Positions 9,171-18,759 of a DNA stretch of 42,603 nucleotides are shown here, piece after piece (position 1 is the first letter of the stretch; each line of letters begins with the position of its first letter). The translations under genes were made by a program, and so were the position numbers. Origin of the DNA: Oscillospiraceae bacterium (GTDB taxonomy: Bacteria; Bacillota; Clostridia; Oscillospirales; Oscillospiraceae); NCBI GenBank assembly GCA_021201735.1, contig JAJQEJ010000009.1, forward strand, positions 1 to 42,603, in the 5' to 3' direction. The notes under the pieces were generated by a model. It saw only the letters and a list, made by a program, of their open reading frames with translations. It did not search any database and was not told the origin of the DNA.

Positions 9171-11165
9171 TTACCCGGCTTCAAAATAATGATCAATGCT
9201 CTCCGTTACGCGCTGCATGACAGCATCTACCGTCGTGTTCTCAATCTGTACACCTGCGGCGGCTGCGTTGCCGCCGCCGCCGAGCGGCTCGAGTATGACC
9301 TGCACATTCACAACGCCTATACTGCGCGCCGAGACGACTACCTGCCCACTCTCGTCCGGAAAGAGGACGAACGCCGCGTCAATGCCGGAAATATTGAGCA
9401 GCTCATCCGCCGCCTGCGCCGCAGTGACCCGTCCGGTCACGGCGTCCAGCTTTGCAATCGCAATCCCATCCCGGCACATCTTGGCCTGCTGAACGATGCT
9501 GTATCGGGCGGTGACCTCGCTTAACTCGTTTCGGAACAGTTTCTTTACCCCTTCCGTGTCCGCGCCCACGCGGCGCAGATAGGCCGCTGCCTCAAATGTA
9601 CGGCTGCCGGTTCGGATGGTAAACTGTTTGGTGTCCAGCACAATGCCGCCCAAAATTGCCTCTGCCTCCACCCGTAGGAGATCGGACGGTTCCACCAGAT
9701 ATTCAAGCAGCTCTGTCACGAGCTCACTCGCGGAGGATGCGGATGGCTCGTGAAAATTCAGCGCGGCGTCCGCGATATAGGAAGCGGCGCGGCGGTGGTG
9801 ATCCACAACCGCCACTCTGGAACAGGCGGTGAGCAGCTCCTCCGAAATGGTCTGCTCCGGGCGATTGGTGTCCACCACCACCAGAAGGGTGCGGGGATCC
9901 AGTAAAACGAACGCGTCCTGTGGGAGGAGGAAGGCTTTTTCGTATTCCGGACGCGCAAGGAGCAGCTCCTTCATGCTGTCGCTCGGCGTCGTGCCGGATT
10001 CCCAGATGATGGAGCATGGTACTCCTTTTTTGCGCGCAATGGCGCAGATCCCAACCGCCGCGCCAAGGGCGTCCAGATCCGGCTGCTTATGGCCCATGAC
10101 AAACAGGCGTGAGGAGTCGGCGATCAGCTCCCCGATTGCGTTTGCCATCACGCGGCTTTTCACTTTGGTGCGCCGCTCCAGCTCTTTTCCGCGCCCGCCG
10201 TAGAACGAAAACGTGTCGCCGCTTTTGATGACCACCTGGTCGCCACCGCGCGAGAGTGCCATTTCGGTAGAAATGGACGCAAACTGAAACAGCTCCTGAA
10301 AACTGCCGGCATTGCGGCCGATTCCGACAGAGAGCGTAGCGCACAGCCCGCTTGGATTGAGCACCTCGCGTACGGAGTCCAGAATCGGGAATTTATTCTC
10401 CACAAAACCCGCAATATATTGCTCCTCAAAGATAAACAGGAATCGGTCTCTGTCCACACGGCAAAAAAGGCCGTTTGCCGATGCCGTCCATTCTCCGAGG
10501 CGGTGGTATATCTCACTGAGCATACCTGTTTTCGCGTTTTCACTGATCCCCTTTGTCAGCTCGTCATAGTTATCCATCGTGAGCACGGACACGACCGGCC
10601 TGGATGCCTCATACGCATCGCGCACATCCGCCAGCTGCGTGACGTCCAGCCAATAGGTCACCGCCAGATAGTTCTGCGCGCCCTCTTCCTCCGCCTGTAC
10701 CAGATGCCCATAGACCGTGTACCGCCGCGCGCCGATGCGCACCTCTTCCGGGCACGTGTGCTTCCCCTCCAGCAGCCACCGAGTCTGAAAGGCCGGTACC
10801 GCCGCCGTAATTTTCGTGTCAAAAAAATGATCCTGCGCACCCGCAATCTGTAAAAACAGCTCGTTGGACCAGATGACCTCTTCATCCTTCGGGCGGAAGA
10901 TCACCATCGGCAGCGGTGCGTTTACCATGGTGTCATTCGCGGCAATATCCACGTCATAGGTCACGCGGTTGATATAGTCCAGAATATTGTGCCTGCGCTT
11001 TTGACTTGTACTGCGGAAATACAGGATCAGCAGGATGGTTATGACCAGTTCAATGACCCCGGCGCGCCAGTTAAACAGCGCGGTGACACAGGAAAAAATG
11101 AACAAAACCAGGAAATGCAGACGGATGCCCGGCTCCAAAAGCTGCGGGACTTTACCTTTTCGCAT
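9171..11165 (-). CDS. gdpP: GdpP-type cyclic di-AMP phosphodiesterase (DHH/DHHA1)
   Basis: Membrane-anchored phosphodiesterase of 664 residues that by family hydrolyses c-di-AMP, controlling cell-wall and potassium homeostasis. Two transmembrane segments (about 17-50), a PAS-like domain (about 80-180), a degenerate GGDEF domain (about 190-320, with SRGGDQ in place of a catalytic motif) and the DHH domain follow in order. DHH metal motifs are GHKQPDLDALG (358-368), VVVDTNRPE and AVVDHHRR. The DHHA1 glycine motif near 629 reads GGGGNAAAAG, with Asn where the family usually has His. First gene of the minus-strand run; its promoter is in the divergent intergenic region. Confidence 0.92.
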   Translation of the reverse strand: MRKGKVPQLLEPGIRLHFLVLFIFSCVTALFNWRAGVIELVITILLILYFRSTSQKRRHNILDYINRVTYDVDIAANDTMVNAPLPMVIFRPKDEEVIWSNELFLQIAGAQDHFFDTKITAAVPAFQTRWLLEGKHTCPEEVRIGARRYTVYGHLVQAEEEGAQNYLAVTYWLDVTQLADVRDAYEASRPVVSVLTMDNYDELTKGISENAKTGMLSEIYHRLGEWTASANGLFCRVDRDRFLFIFEEQYIAGFVENKFPILDSVREVLNPSGLCATLSVGIGRNAGSFQELFQFASISTEMALSRGGDQVVIKSGDTFSFYGGRGKELERRTKVKSRVMANAIGELIADSSRLFVMGHKQPDLDALGAAVGICAIARKKGVPCSIIWESGTTPSDSMKELLLARPEYEKAFLLPQDAFVLLDPRTLLVVVDTNRPEQTISEELLTACSRVAVVDHHRRAASYIADAALNFHEPSASSASELVTELLEYLVEPSDLLRVEAEAILGGIVLDTKQFTIRTGSRTFEAAAYLRRVGADTEGVKKLFRNELSEVTARYSIVQQAKMCRDGIAIAKLDAVTGRVTAAQAADELLNISGIDAAFVLFPDESGQVVVSARSIGVVNVQVILEPLGGGGNAAAAGVQIENTTVDAVMQRVTESIDHYFEAG

Positions 11166-11215
11166 GAATAACCTCCTCCGCCGGTATGGTTCACAATGTA
11201 AAATGCTTTGCGGCT

Positions 11216-11243
11216 ATTATATCATATTTTCCCCTAAAAACAA
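11216..11243 (-). promoter_or_regulatory. promoter of the gdpP-rplI-dnaB-tilS-hpt-ftsH run
   Basis: Reading the minus strand, TTGTTT (11243-11238), a 16-base spacer and TATAAT (11221-11216) with an extended -10 TG. It lies about 50 bases upstream of the gdpP ATG and is the only good promoter seen before this run. Confidence 0.65.
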
Positions 11244-11249
11244 GCCCAC

Positions 11250-11278
11250 TTGCAGTTATGCGCATGACTTGCTATAAT
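11250..11278 (+). promoter_or_regulatory. promoter of the HD/S4/DUF896/AEC genes
   Basis: TTGCAG (11250-11255), 17-base spacer, TATAAT (11273-11278). It is 33 bases upstream of the first ATG and divergent from the gdpP promoter; the two -35 boxes are only about seven bases apart, so the two transcripts may compete. Confidence 0.65.
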
Positions 11279-11311
11279 ATTATATATATGGAGTCGAAAG
11301 GATACAGCTAG

Positions 11312-11902
11312 ATGAGTACAAAAGAGGAATTCCTGGATATTTTCAGAACGCATGTGCAGCGCGAGGGCGCGGATGTGCTGCTCGATTACCTGCAGAGCAA
11401 GTGTGATTTTTTTACCGCACCCGCCTCGGCGCGGTTTCACGGCTCCTATGCCGGCGGCCTTTGCGACCACAGCTTAAACGTATACCACTGTCTCTGCGCG
11501 TATCTGGCGCAGGAGCGGGTGCAGGATCTCTACGGTCTGGAGTATCCGGAAGAGAGCGTTGCCATTGCAGCGCTCCTGCACGATCTGTGTAAAATCGGGT
11601 GCTATAAAGAGGGCACGCGCAATGTAAAGGGGCCCGACGGGAAATGGCAGTCTGTGCCCACCTACAACTACGAGGATACACTCCCCTACGGACACGGGGA
11701 GAAGTCGGTTTACATCATCTCCGGCTTCATGCGCCTCTCACGCGAGGAGGCGATGGCGATTCGCTGGCATATGGGGTTTTCCGGCGGCGAAGACCCGCGC
11801 CTCATTGGGCAGGCATTCCAGCGCTATCCTCTCGCGTTCGCCCTCTCCGTCGCCGATATGGAGGCAACGTATTTCCTGGAAAATGACGATGAAAACCGCT
11901 GA
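11312..11902 (+). CDS. HD-domain protein, putative phosphohydrolase
   Basis: A 196-residue soluble protein with an HD-type metal-dependent phosphohydrolase core: the first His lies in GGLCDHSLNVYHCL and the HD pair in AIAALLHDLCKIG, with further conserved-looking His in IRWHMGF. Similar small HD proteins are common in Clostridia; some HD proteins act on nucleotides, but the substrate of this one is unknown. The ATG at 11312 has AGGA upstream. The stop overlaps the ATG of the next gene, so the two are translationally coupled. Confidence 0.75.
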   Translation: MSTKEEFLDIFRTHVQREGADVLLDYLQSKCDFFTAPASARFHGSYAGGLCDHSLNVYHCLCAYLAQERVQDLYGLEYPEESVAIAALLHDLCKIGCYKEGTRNVKGPDGKWQSVPTYNYEDTLPYGHGEKSVYIISGFMRLSREEAMAIRWHMGFSGGEDPRLIGQAFQRYPLAFALSVADMEATYFLENDDENR

Positions 11903-12699
11903 TGATGAATAAGACAGAATTACTCAACAAAATTACGCAGCACCCGGAGGAGCGCGTCCTGCTTGCGCGGGTCATGGATAAGACGGAGCTTGCGCGTTCG
12001 CGCAGTGTCCCGGCACACACGGGCTTCCTCTCCTCCGCCGAGCGGGCAAGTGTGGAGACGCTGCTTGCCGCCATCGGCCGGCCACGCCATGTATTCTGGG
12101 GCGGCTATGAAGGGGCGGAGCGCACCATTTGTGCCTTTCTGCCCGAGTGGCAGGACGAAGATTCCTTCCGGTTGGAGACCGAAACGGTAGCCCTGCTGCA
12201 CGCTACCTTTACAGCGGACACGGCCCTGTCCCACCGTGATTTTTTAGGATCGATTCTCGCCCTTGGCATCACACGCGAAAAGGTGGGGGATCTGCTGGTA
12301 TCCGCTGGTGCCTGCGATATCCTCATATTGCGGGAGCTGACCGACTTTCTCCTGCAGCATCTGGAGCGCGCGGGCAGGGTCAAGCTCCAGCTCCAGCCCC
12401 TCCCCATCTCTGCGCTTCAGCCGCCTGAAGAGAGTACAAAGCGCATCACCGATACCGTCGCCTCGCTCCGCCTAGACGCGGTCATGGCCAGCGGCTTTTC
12501 TATCTCCCGTGGCAAAGCCGCCGGATTCATCTCAGCCGGGCGGGTGCAGCTCAATCACAGAGACTGCGGCAAAAGCGACCACGCCGTGGCCGCGGGCGAT
12601 GTGATCACCTGCCGGGGACTTGGCAAATGCGTCCTCACCGAGACCGGCGGTCTGTCCAGAAAAGGGAGAATTTCAATTGTATTGGAGCGATATGTATAA
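11902..12699 (+). CDS. YlmH-like RNA-binding protein with C-terminal S4 domain
   Basis: A 265-residue protein of the YlmH/S4-domain family. The C-terminal S4 RNA-binding domain is clear (about 185-240: LRLDAVMASGFSISRGKAAG, FISAGRVQLNH). The N-terminal part resembles the YlmH fold, with a short LARVMDKTELA region. YlmH-like proteins bind RNA/ribosomes and have been linked to ribosome rescue and cell division gene clusters; here the neighbours are an HD protein and a DUF896 protein, not the usual ylm-divIVA set. The start overlaps the upstream stop (ATGATG, either codon possible). The stop overlaps the next ATG by one base. Confidence 0.8.
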   Translation: MMNKTELLNKITQHPEERVLLARVMDKTELARSRSVPAHTGFLSSAERASVETLLAAIGRPRHVFWGGYEGAERTICAFLPEWQDEDSFRLETETVALLHATFTADTALSHRDFLGSILALGITREKVGDLLVSAGACDILILRELTDFLLQHLERAGRVKLQLQPLPISALQPPEESTKRITDTVASLRLDAVMASGFSISRGKAAGFISAGRVQLNHRDCGKSDHAVAAGDVITCRGLGKCVLTETGGLSRKGRISIVLERYV

Positions 12700-12920
12700 T
12701 GGAACAGCATAAAATTGACCGCATCAACGCCCTTGCTGCAAAAGCCAGAAGCACCGAAGGGCTCACCGAGGCTGAGCTTGCCGAGCGGGACGCGCTGCGC
12801 CGTGAATATGTCGACGCGCACAAGGAGAGCCTGATGGCACAGCTTCATAACACCTATGTCATCGGGCCGGACGGAAAAAAACGGCGCGTCAAGCGTAAGG
12901 ACGAGAAGGAAGAGGGATAG
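12699..12920 (+). CDS. DUF896 (UPF0291) family protein
   Basis: A 73-residue, highly charged helical protein. The opening MEQHKIDRINALAAKARS and the EGLTEAELAERDALRREYVD helix are the DUF896/YnzC signature; the C-terminal basic tail KKRRVKRKDEK is also typical. In Bacillus a member is linked to the SOS regulon; the molecular role is unclear. The ATG overlaps the upstream TAA by one base, so a longer frame starting at 12627 is rejected. Confidence 0.88.
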   Translation: MEQHKIDRINALAAKARSTEGLTEAELAERDALRREYVDAHKESLMAQLHNTYVIGPDGKKRRVKRKDEKEEG

Positions 12921-12923
12921 ACG

Positions 12924-13865
12924 TTGCTTTCCAATCTGCTGGTGGTTGCCGGTCAGGTCGGCACCCTCTTTCTCATGATGGCGGTGGGCTTTGTGCTGGT
13001 GAAGCTCAAAAAGCTGCACGCCAACGTCCTGCCGCAGATCAATTTTCTGCTGTTATATGTCGTCGCGCCCTGCGTCATTATCCATGCAATGCAAACGGAG
13101 CGGAGCGCTTCGCTGCTGCGCAATCTCGCCATCGGCTTTGGCCTGATTGCGCTGACGTATGTGGTGTATATGTTCATCGCCATGCCGTTTTTTCGCCGTC
13201 AGAGGGAGGAAACGCGCTCCGTAATGCGCTTTGGCTCTGTCTACGGCAACACCGGCTTTATGGGCCTTCCTCTTGTACAGTCCGTGCTGGGACAAAGCGC
13301 GACGATCTACGCGGCGCTGGGCTTTGTCGTCTTTAATATTTTCAGCTGGACGCACGGCGTCGTGCTGATGGGCGGATACAAGCACTTTTCCATCAAAAAG
13401 GCGATTCTCAATCCTGGCGTAATTTCGGCCATCATCGGCCTTGCGCTTTTTCTATTCGAGATTCGGCTTCCCCCTGTCGTGGACAACGCTATCGGCTTTA
13501 TGGCAAATATCAATACCCCCTTAGCTATGGTCGTCGTCGGTGCACAGCTGGCGGATTCGGATGTTCTGGCTACCTTCCGCCGCGCTCTGCTCTATCAGGG
13601 GGCCGCCATCAAGCTGATCATTGTCCCACTTGTAACTGCCCTGATTTTGCTCCCCTTTCATCTCGACCCGCTCCTGTACTGCACCATCGTCATTCTGGCC
13701 GCCGCCCCCAGCGCGGGCGTGACCGCTATGTTCTCCCTGCGGTGGCAGCAGGATAGCAAAACGGCGGCACAGCTGGTTACCCTGACCACACTGCTCTCCA
13801 TTATCACCCTTCCCATCTTTGCGGTGCTGGCGCAGTATCTATCCGGGATGCTCTCAATATCATGA
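12924..13865 (+). CDS. AEC-family (auxin efflux carrier type) transporter
   Basis: A 313-residue integral membrane protein with about ten hydrophobic segments. The pattern fits the AEC family: an N-terminal five-helix bundle with YGNTGFMGLPLVQSVLG, a central loop, and a C-terminal bundle with GAQLADSDVLATFRRALLYQG and AAAPSAGVTAMFS. Bacterial AEC members export or exchange organic acids and other small anions; the substrate is unknown. The start is TTG at 12924 with a GGAAGAGGG site. It lies three bases after the DUF896 gene and ends at a strong terminator. Confidence 0.85.
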   Translation: MLSNLLVVAGQVGTLFLMMAVGFVLVKLKKLHANVLPQINFLLLYVVAPCVIIHAMQTERSASLLRNLAIGFGLIALTYVVYMFIAMPFFRRQREETRSVMRFGSVYGNTGFMGLPLVQSVLGQSATIYAALGFVVFNIFSWTHGVVLMGGYKHFSIKKAILNPGVISAIIGLALFLFEIRLPPVVDNAIGFMANINTPLAMVVVGAQLADSDVLATFRRALLYQGAAIKLIIVPLVTALILLPFHLDPLLYCTIVILAAAPSAGVTAMFSLRWQQDSKTAAQLVTLTTLLSIITLPIFAVLAQYLSGMLSIS

Positions 13866-13866
13866 C

Positions 13867-13904
13867 AAAAGGCGTGCCGCAAATCTTTCTGCGGTACGCC
13901 TTTT
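13867..13904. terminator. bidirectional intrinsic terminator
   Basis: Arms 13867-13881 and 13890-13904 pair along 15 positions with one central G-T, flanked by AAAA on the left and TTTT on the right. It serves both the AEC gene (plus) and spoVAE (minus), which converge here. Confidence 0.9.
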
Positions 13905-13912
13905 GTATGCGT

Positions 13913-14284
13913 TTACATGGACTTGGACTTCGGCTTAAAGATGAGCGCAATCAGGTAGCCGAAGAAGATCGCGGCGGTGATCCCCGCGGCGGCGGCGGTG
14001 ACGCCGCCCGTGAGCGCGCCAAAAATTCCTTTCTCCGCCACGGCCTTCGCCACACCTTTGGCGAGATTATAGCCGAATCCGGTCAGCGGCAGCGTCGCGC
14101 CCGCGCCGCCAAAGGCAACGATATATTTGTAAATGCCAAGTCCGCCGAGTACCACCCCCGCTACCACATAGATGACCAATATTTTAGCCGGGGTCAGCTT
14201 TGTCTTGTCAATTAAAATCTGCCCAATGAGGCAAAAGATACCGCCGCAGATAAAAGCGCGGAGATATTCCCCAAACACTTCCAA
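13913..14284 (-). CDS. spoVAE: stage V sporulation protein AE (SpoVAE/SpoVAEb)
   Basis: A 123-residue small membrane protein with about four hydrophobic segments, ending in a basic tail (KPKSKS). The sequence ALTGGVTAAAAGITAAIFFGY and the LTGFGYNLAKGVAKAV region match SpoVAE. SpoVA proteins form the inner-membrane channel that moves Ca-dipicolinic acid into the developing spore and out during germination. The start is TTG at 14284 with GGGAGG upstream. It follows spoVAD by 16 bases. Confidence 0.92.
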   Translation of the reverse strand: MEVFGEYLRAFICGGIFCLIGQILIDKTKLTPAKILVIYVVAGVVLGGLGIYKYIVAFGGAGATLPLTGFGYNLAKGVAKAVAEKGIFGALTGGVTAAAAGITAAIFFGYLIALIFKPKSKSM

Positions 14285-14300
14285 AGCCGCTCCTCCCTTC

Positions 14301-15314
14301 CTATTTCAGTGTCGATATAGAAACTGCATGGCAGATACCGGGAATACTCTCCCCCTGCTGGGTAGAGACAGGCGACATCAGCGCCCCCGTTCCGCAAAAG
14401 AGGATATTCTTCCACTTCCCCGCGCGCATTCCATTGAGTAGATAGCCTGTCAGCACCACGGCGGAGCAGCCGCAGCCGGAGCCGCCGCAGTGGGTATCCT
14501 GGGTTTCCTTGTCGTAGAGCAGGACGCCACAGTCCTCATAATTGGGCAGCTGCACACCGTCTTTATGGAAAAAATCTGTTATAATTTCAGCGCCGAGTAC
14601 GCCGAGGTCGCCGGTGATAATGAGGTCATAAAAGGACGGCTTGCGGTTGGTGTCCTCCAAATGCGCCTTGATGGTATCATAGGCGGCGGGTGCCATCGCA
14701 GCCCCCATATTCGCTGCGTCTTTGATCCCCTTGTCAACGATTTTCCCCGCTGTGACATGGGTTACATACGGCCCCTCCCCTTCCCGCGCCAACACGACGG
14801 CACCTGCGCCGGTCGCGGTCCACTGCGCGGTGGGCGTGCGCTGTGTGCCGGATTCTAGCGGAGTGCGGTACTGCCGCTCGGCTGAGCAAAAATGCGAGGA
14901 GGTCATGGCTGCCGTGAATTCTCCAAAGCCTCCGTCCAAAAGCAGGGCCGCAAGCGCAATGCCCTCCGCCATCGTCGAGCACGCGCCATACAGTCCGAAC
15001 AGCGGGATATTCTGTCCACGCAACGCATAGGACGAGGCAATACACTGATTTAACAGGTCGCCGGCAAAGATGCAGTCGATTTTAGACGCCGCCTGCCCCG
15101 CCTTATCCAGTGCGCTGGCGAGAACCCGTTTCTGCATGGCGGACTCCGCCTTTTCCCAACTGCTCTCCCCAAAGGTATCGTCCCCGTCGATATAGTCAAA
15201 GCTGTCCGCCAGCGGCCCTTCTCCTTCTTTTTTCCCGACCGCGTTGGCATGCCCCGCGATGGACGGCGGGTTGGCAAGCGTAAACGTCTGTTTGCCTCTC
15301 TTTTTCGTCAGCAT
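14301..15314 (-). CDS. spoVAD: stage V sporulation protein AD (SpoVAD)
   Basis: A 337-residue protein of the thiolase-like SpoVAD family, which binds dipicolinic acid on the outer side of the spore inner membrane. Typical stretches include ANPPSIAGHANAVGKKEGEG, DDTFGESSWEKAES, LFGLYGACSTMAEG and AAMTSSHFCSAERQYRTPLE. Length is normal. It is the first gene of a two-gene operon with spoVAE; no spoVAC lies upstream, where the strand switches to the 15501 gene. I saw no convincing sigma-G promoter. Confidence 0.95.
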   Translation of the reverse strand: MLTKKRGKQTFTLANPPSIAGHANAVGKKEGEGPLADSFDYIDGDDTFGESSWEKAESAMQKRVLASALDKAGQAASKIDCIFAGDLLNQCIASSYALRGQNIPLFGLYGACSTMAEGIALAALLLDGGFGEFTAAMTSSHFCSAERQYRTPLESGTQRTPTAQWTATGAGAVVLAREGEGPYVTHVTAGKIVDKGIKDAANMGAAMAPAAYDTIKAHLEDTNRKPSFYDLIITGDLGVLGAEIITDFFHKDGVQLPNYEDCGVLLYDKETQDTHCGGSGCGCSAVVLTGYLLNGMRAGKWKNILFCGTGALMSPVSTQQGESIPGICHAVSISTLK

Positions 15315-15420
15315 ATCCTACGCACTTCCCTATTCATAAAAGATTATTTTTTATCGTAAGCCTTTATAGTGTTTACCAAAAAAGAGAAAATATATTCATG
15401 ATTTTTGAAACTCCTCCTAT

Positions 15421-15448
15421 GGTCAAGCATTGCGCTGTATGCTATAAT
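15421..15448 (+). promoter_or_regulatory. promoter of the Cys-rich protein/thioesterase genes
   Basis: TATAAT at about 15443-15448 preceded by TGC (extended -10), and a weak -35 (TGGTCA) about 17 bases upstream. It lies about 50 bases before the ATG at 15501. Confidence 0.5.
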
Positions 15449-15500
15449 ATATAAAATATATTCCCACATAGGCAAGCGTTTCATACATGGAGGTGTGCAT

Positions 15501-16124
15501 ATGCCCGATGAACCAAAGCGGACGCTGGCGTATATCTGCCCGGCCTGCTTGCAGCCCGTCGCGCTGGAGCGGAGCTTCTTTCAGCTTTCCGCGGCGGAGA
15601 GCGAGCTCTCCTGCCCCTGCGGGAAATCTTCCCTCGTGACCATGCCGGACGGCAGCCATATGGCGGTAACGGTCCCTTGCATCTTCTGCGGGAAAGACCA
15701 CACCGTCAGATGTTCTACGGCGGCTTTTTTGCGTGAACCCATATTGGCGTTCTCATGCGCAGCCACCGGGCTCGACTGCTGCTACGCGGGCGAGGAGGGC
15801 GCAGTCTTTGCAAAGCTGCGCAGGCTTGAAGGGATTGTGGACAAGCTCACACAGGGAAGCGCCGGTGACGGCAGTTTTCTGGACGATCTGGTCATGCAGG
15901 AGGTCCTCTCCGAAATCCGGGATATCGCGCAGCGCGGCGGCATTTCCTGCACCTGTGGGAGCCACAGCTGGAATATGCAGGTGAATTACAGCGCGGTGCT
16001 GCTCTCGTGCACCGCATGCGGCGGCGTCATGCGCATTCCTGCCGCCGTGTCGGAGGACATTGAGGCCATCTGCTGTCACGACCAGCTGCGCATCCCCGGG
16101 ACTCACGGAGGGAAGACGCCGTGA
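15501..16124 (+). CDS. cysteine-rich (zinc-ribbon-like) protein of unknown function
   Basis: I do not recognise a named family for this 207-residue protein. It has four paired-cysteine elements: CPAC near the start, CPC, CIFC, and two near the C-terminus (CTCGSH and CTAC), a layout typical of structural zinc sites. A short helix in the middle (KLRRLEGIVDKL) may mediate contacts. No transmembrane segment. The ATG at 15501 follows GGAGGTG; upstream in-frame codons back to 15405 overlap the promoter. Its TGA overlaps the GTG of the thioesterase gene (GTGA), so the two are coupled. Confidence 0.65.
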   Translation: MPDEPKRTLAYICPACLQPVALERSFFQLSAAESELSCPCGKSSLVTMPDGSHMAVTVPCIFCGKDHTVRCSTAAFLREPILAFSCAATGLDCCYAGEEGAVFAKLRRLEGIVDKLTQGSAGDGSFLDDLVMQEVLSEIRDIAQRGGISCTCGSHSWNMQVNYSAVLLSCTACGGVMRIPAAVSEDIEAICCHDQLRIPGTHGGKTP

Positions 16125-16879
16125 GCATTTATTACGATGAAACGCACACCATTTCCACCCGCGACGCAGGGCTGTATAACCAGTGCCGCCCCTCCGCCCT
16201 GCTGGGGATTTTGCAGGACACCGCCACCAACGCCGCGCTATCCATACACTTGGATCAGTATGCCCTGCTTGCGCAGTACAATGTCATCTGGATGCTCGCA
16301 CGCATCTGGTTTCGTCTGGAGCGGCCACTCTTTCACTGTGATGAAATACTGATACGTACCTGGCACCGCGGCAATCGCCGGGCCACCATCTACCGCGATT
16401 TTGATATCTATCAGAACGGAGTCAAGATTGGCGAGGCGGTTTCCAACTGGGTGCTCGCCGATCAGGGCACGCGCAAGCTGTTCCGTCCGACGAACATCCC
16501 GGCCTTCCTCACGACAGATGGTGGGGCGCTCTGCAAGGAGATCATCCTCAACAAACTCCGTATGCCGCAACAGATAGCGCAGGTACCGAGCCATACCTTC
16601 CACTTTAGTGACATTGACCTCAACGGCCACGTCAACAACGTCAAGTATGCGGATGTCGTATGCGACGCGCTCGCGCTCGACCGCAGTCTGGACGGGCACT
16701 TCGTCTCCTCATTTCAAATCAACTACCTCGCAGAGTGCCGCTGCGGTGAAACTATGACACTGTATGCAGGCGAACAGGACGGTGTCTCTTATGCAGGCGG
16801 TACCGACCGCGACGGCAACGAGCGCTTTGTCGGTGCGCTGACCCTCACTCCACTGCCCATGGCCCATGGCGAAAAATGA
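16121..16879 (+). CDS. acyl-ACP thioesterase (FatA/B-like)
   Basis: A 252-residue double-hotdog thioesterase that releases fatty acids from acyl carrier protein. The N-terminal hotdog contains QDTATNAA and VIWMLARIWFRLERP; the second begins near residue 155 and has the family motif DIDLNGHVNNVKYAD with the catalytic Asn and His. Length fits bacterial members of the plant FatA/B family, which are frequent in Clostridia. The start is GTG at 16121. Chain-length preference cannot be read from the sequence. Confidence 0.9.
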   Translation: MSIYYDETHTISTRDAGLYNQCRPSALLGILQDTATNAALSIHLDQYALLAQYNVIWMLARIWFRLERPLFHCDEILIRTWHRGNRRATIYRDFDIYQNGVKIGEAVSNWVLADQGTRKLFRPTNIPAFLTTDGGALCKEIILNKLRMPQQIAQVPSHTFHFSDIDLNGHVNNVKYADVVCDALALDRSLDGHFVSSFQINYLAECRCGETMTLYAGEQDGVSYAGGTDRDGNERFVGALTLTPLPMAHGEK

Positions 16880-16882
16880 CGC

Positions 16883-16911
16883 TTGACATTCCGCACCGCT
16901 TCCATTAAAAT
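16883..16911 (+). promoter_or_regulatory. guaB promoter
   Basis: TTGACA (16883-16888), 17-base spacer, TAAAAT (16906-16911): near-consensus sigma-A promoter, 37 bases before the guaB ATG. Confidence 0.85.
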
Positions 16912-16944
16912 AGGAAAAATTTAAGACGAAAGAAAGGGCGATAA

Positions 16945-18423
<1,479 letters not shown>

Positions 18424-18698
18424 GTTTGTTGCTTTTGGTTCTGTTTTTCCCTTTTCTGCGGAAAATTGTAAAATTTGTACAGACATTTTAAAATAATCTT
18501 GGTTATATTAATTGTATTTTCCCTGTTGACTGTATAGTGACTATATAGTTTATATTTAATCATGACAAGTGAAGATGCTTTTGAGAGAATACGTTCTTTC
18601 TGATTTGCCTCTAAACTTGTATTGTTTCTCCCTTCCCCCCATCTTCATGGTGTCCGGTTTCCGATTAGTGTGGTGGCTGCCGGATAACGGGCATCATA
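18424..18698. other. AT-rich spacer, no gene seen
   Basis: Short frames here lack ribosome-binding sites and family character. A promoter-like pair on the plus strand (TTGACT near 18525, 17-base spacer, TTTATA) is present but is followed by no convincing ORF; an untranslated small RNA is possible but unsupported. Confidence 0.3.
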
Positions 18699-18748
18699 AA
18701 AAAGCACAGCAGACAGGTTTTTTCCCATTTCCTGTTTGCTGTGCTTTT
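18698..18748. terminator. bidirectional intrinsic terminator
   Basis: Arms 18704-18717 and 18731-18744 form a 14-base stem with one mismatch; A-run on the left and T-run on the right. It ends the Na/Pi symporter gene on the minus strand and would stop guaB transcripts on the plus strand. Confidence 0.9.
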
Positions 18749-18759
18749 ATTGCTTTCAT

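Noticed and set aside
15315-15400. Sigma-G promoter upstream of spoVAD
   Set aside because: TGAATA-like -35 candidates are present but no -10 element of the right type at the right distance.
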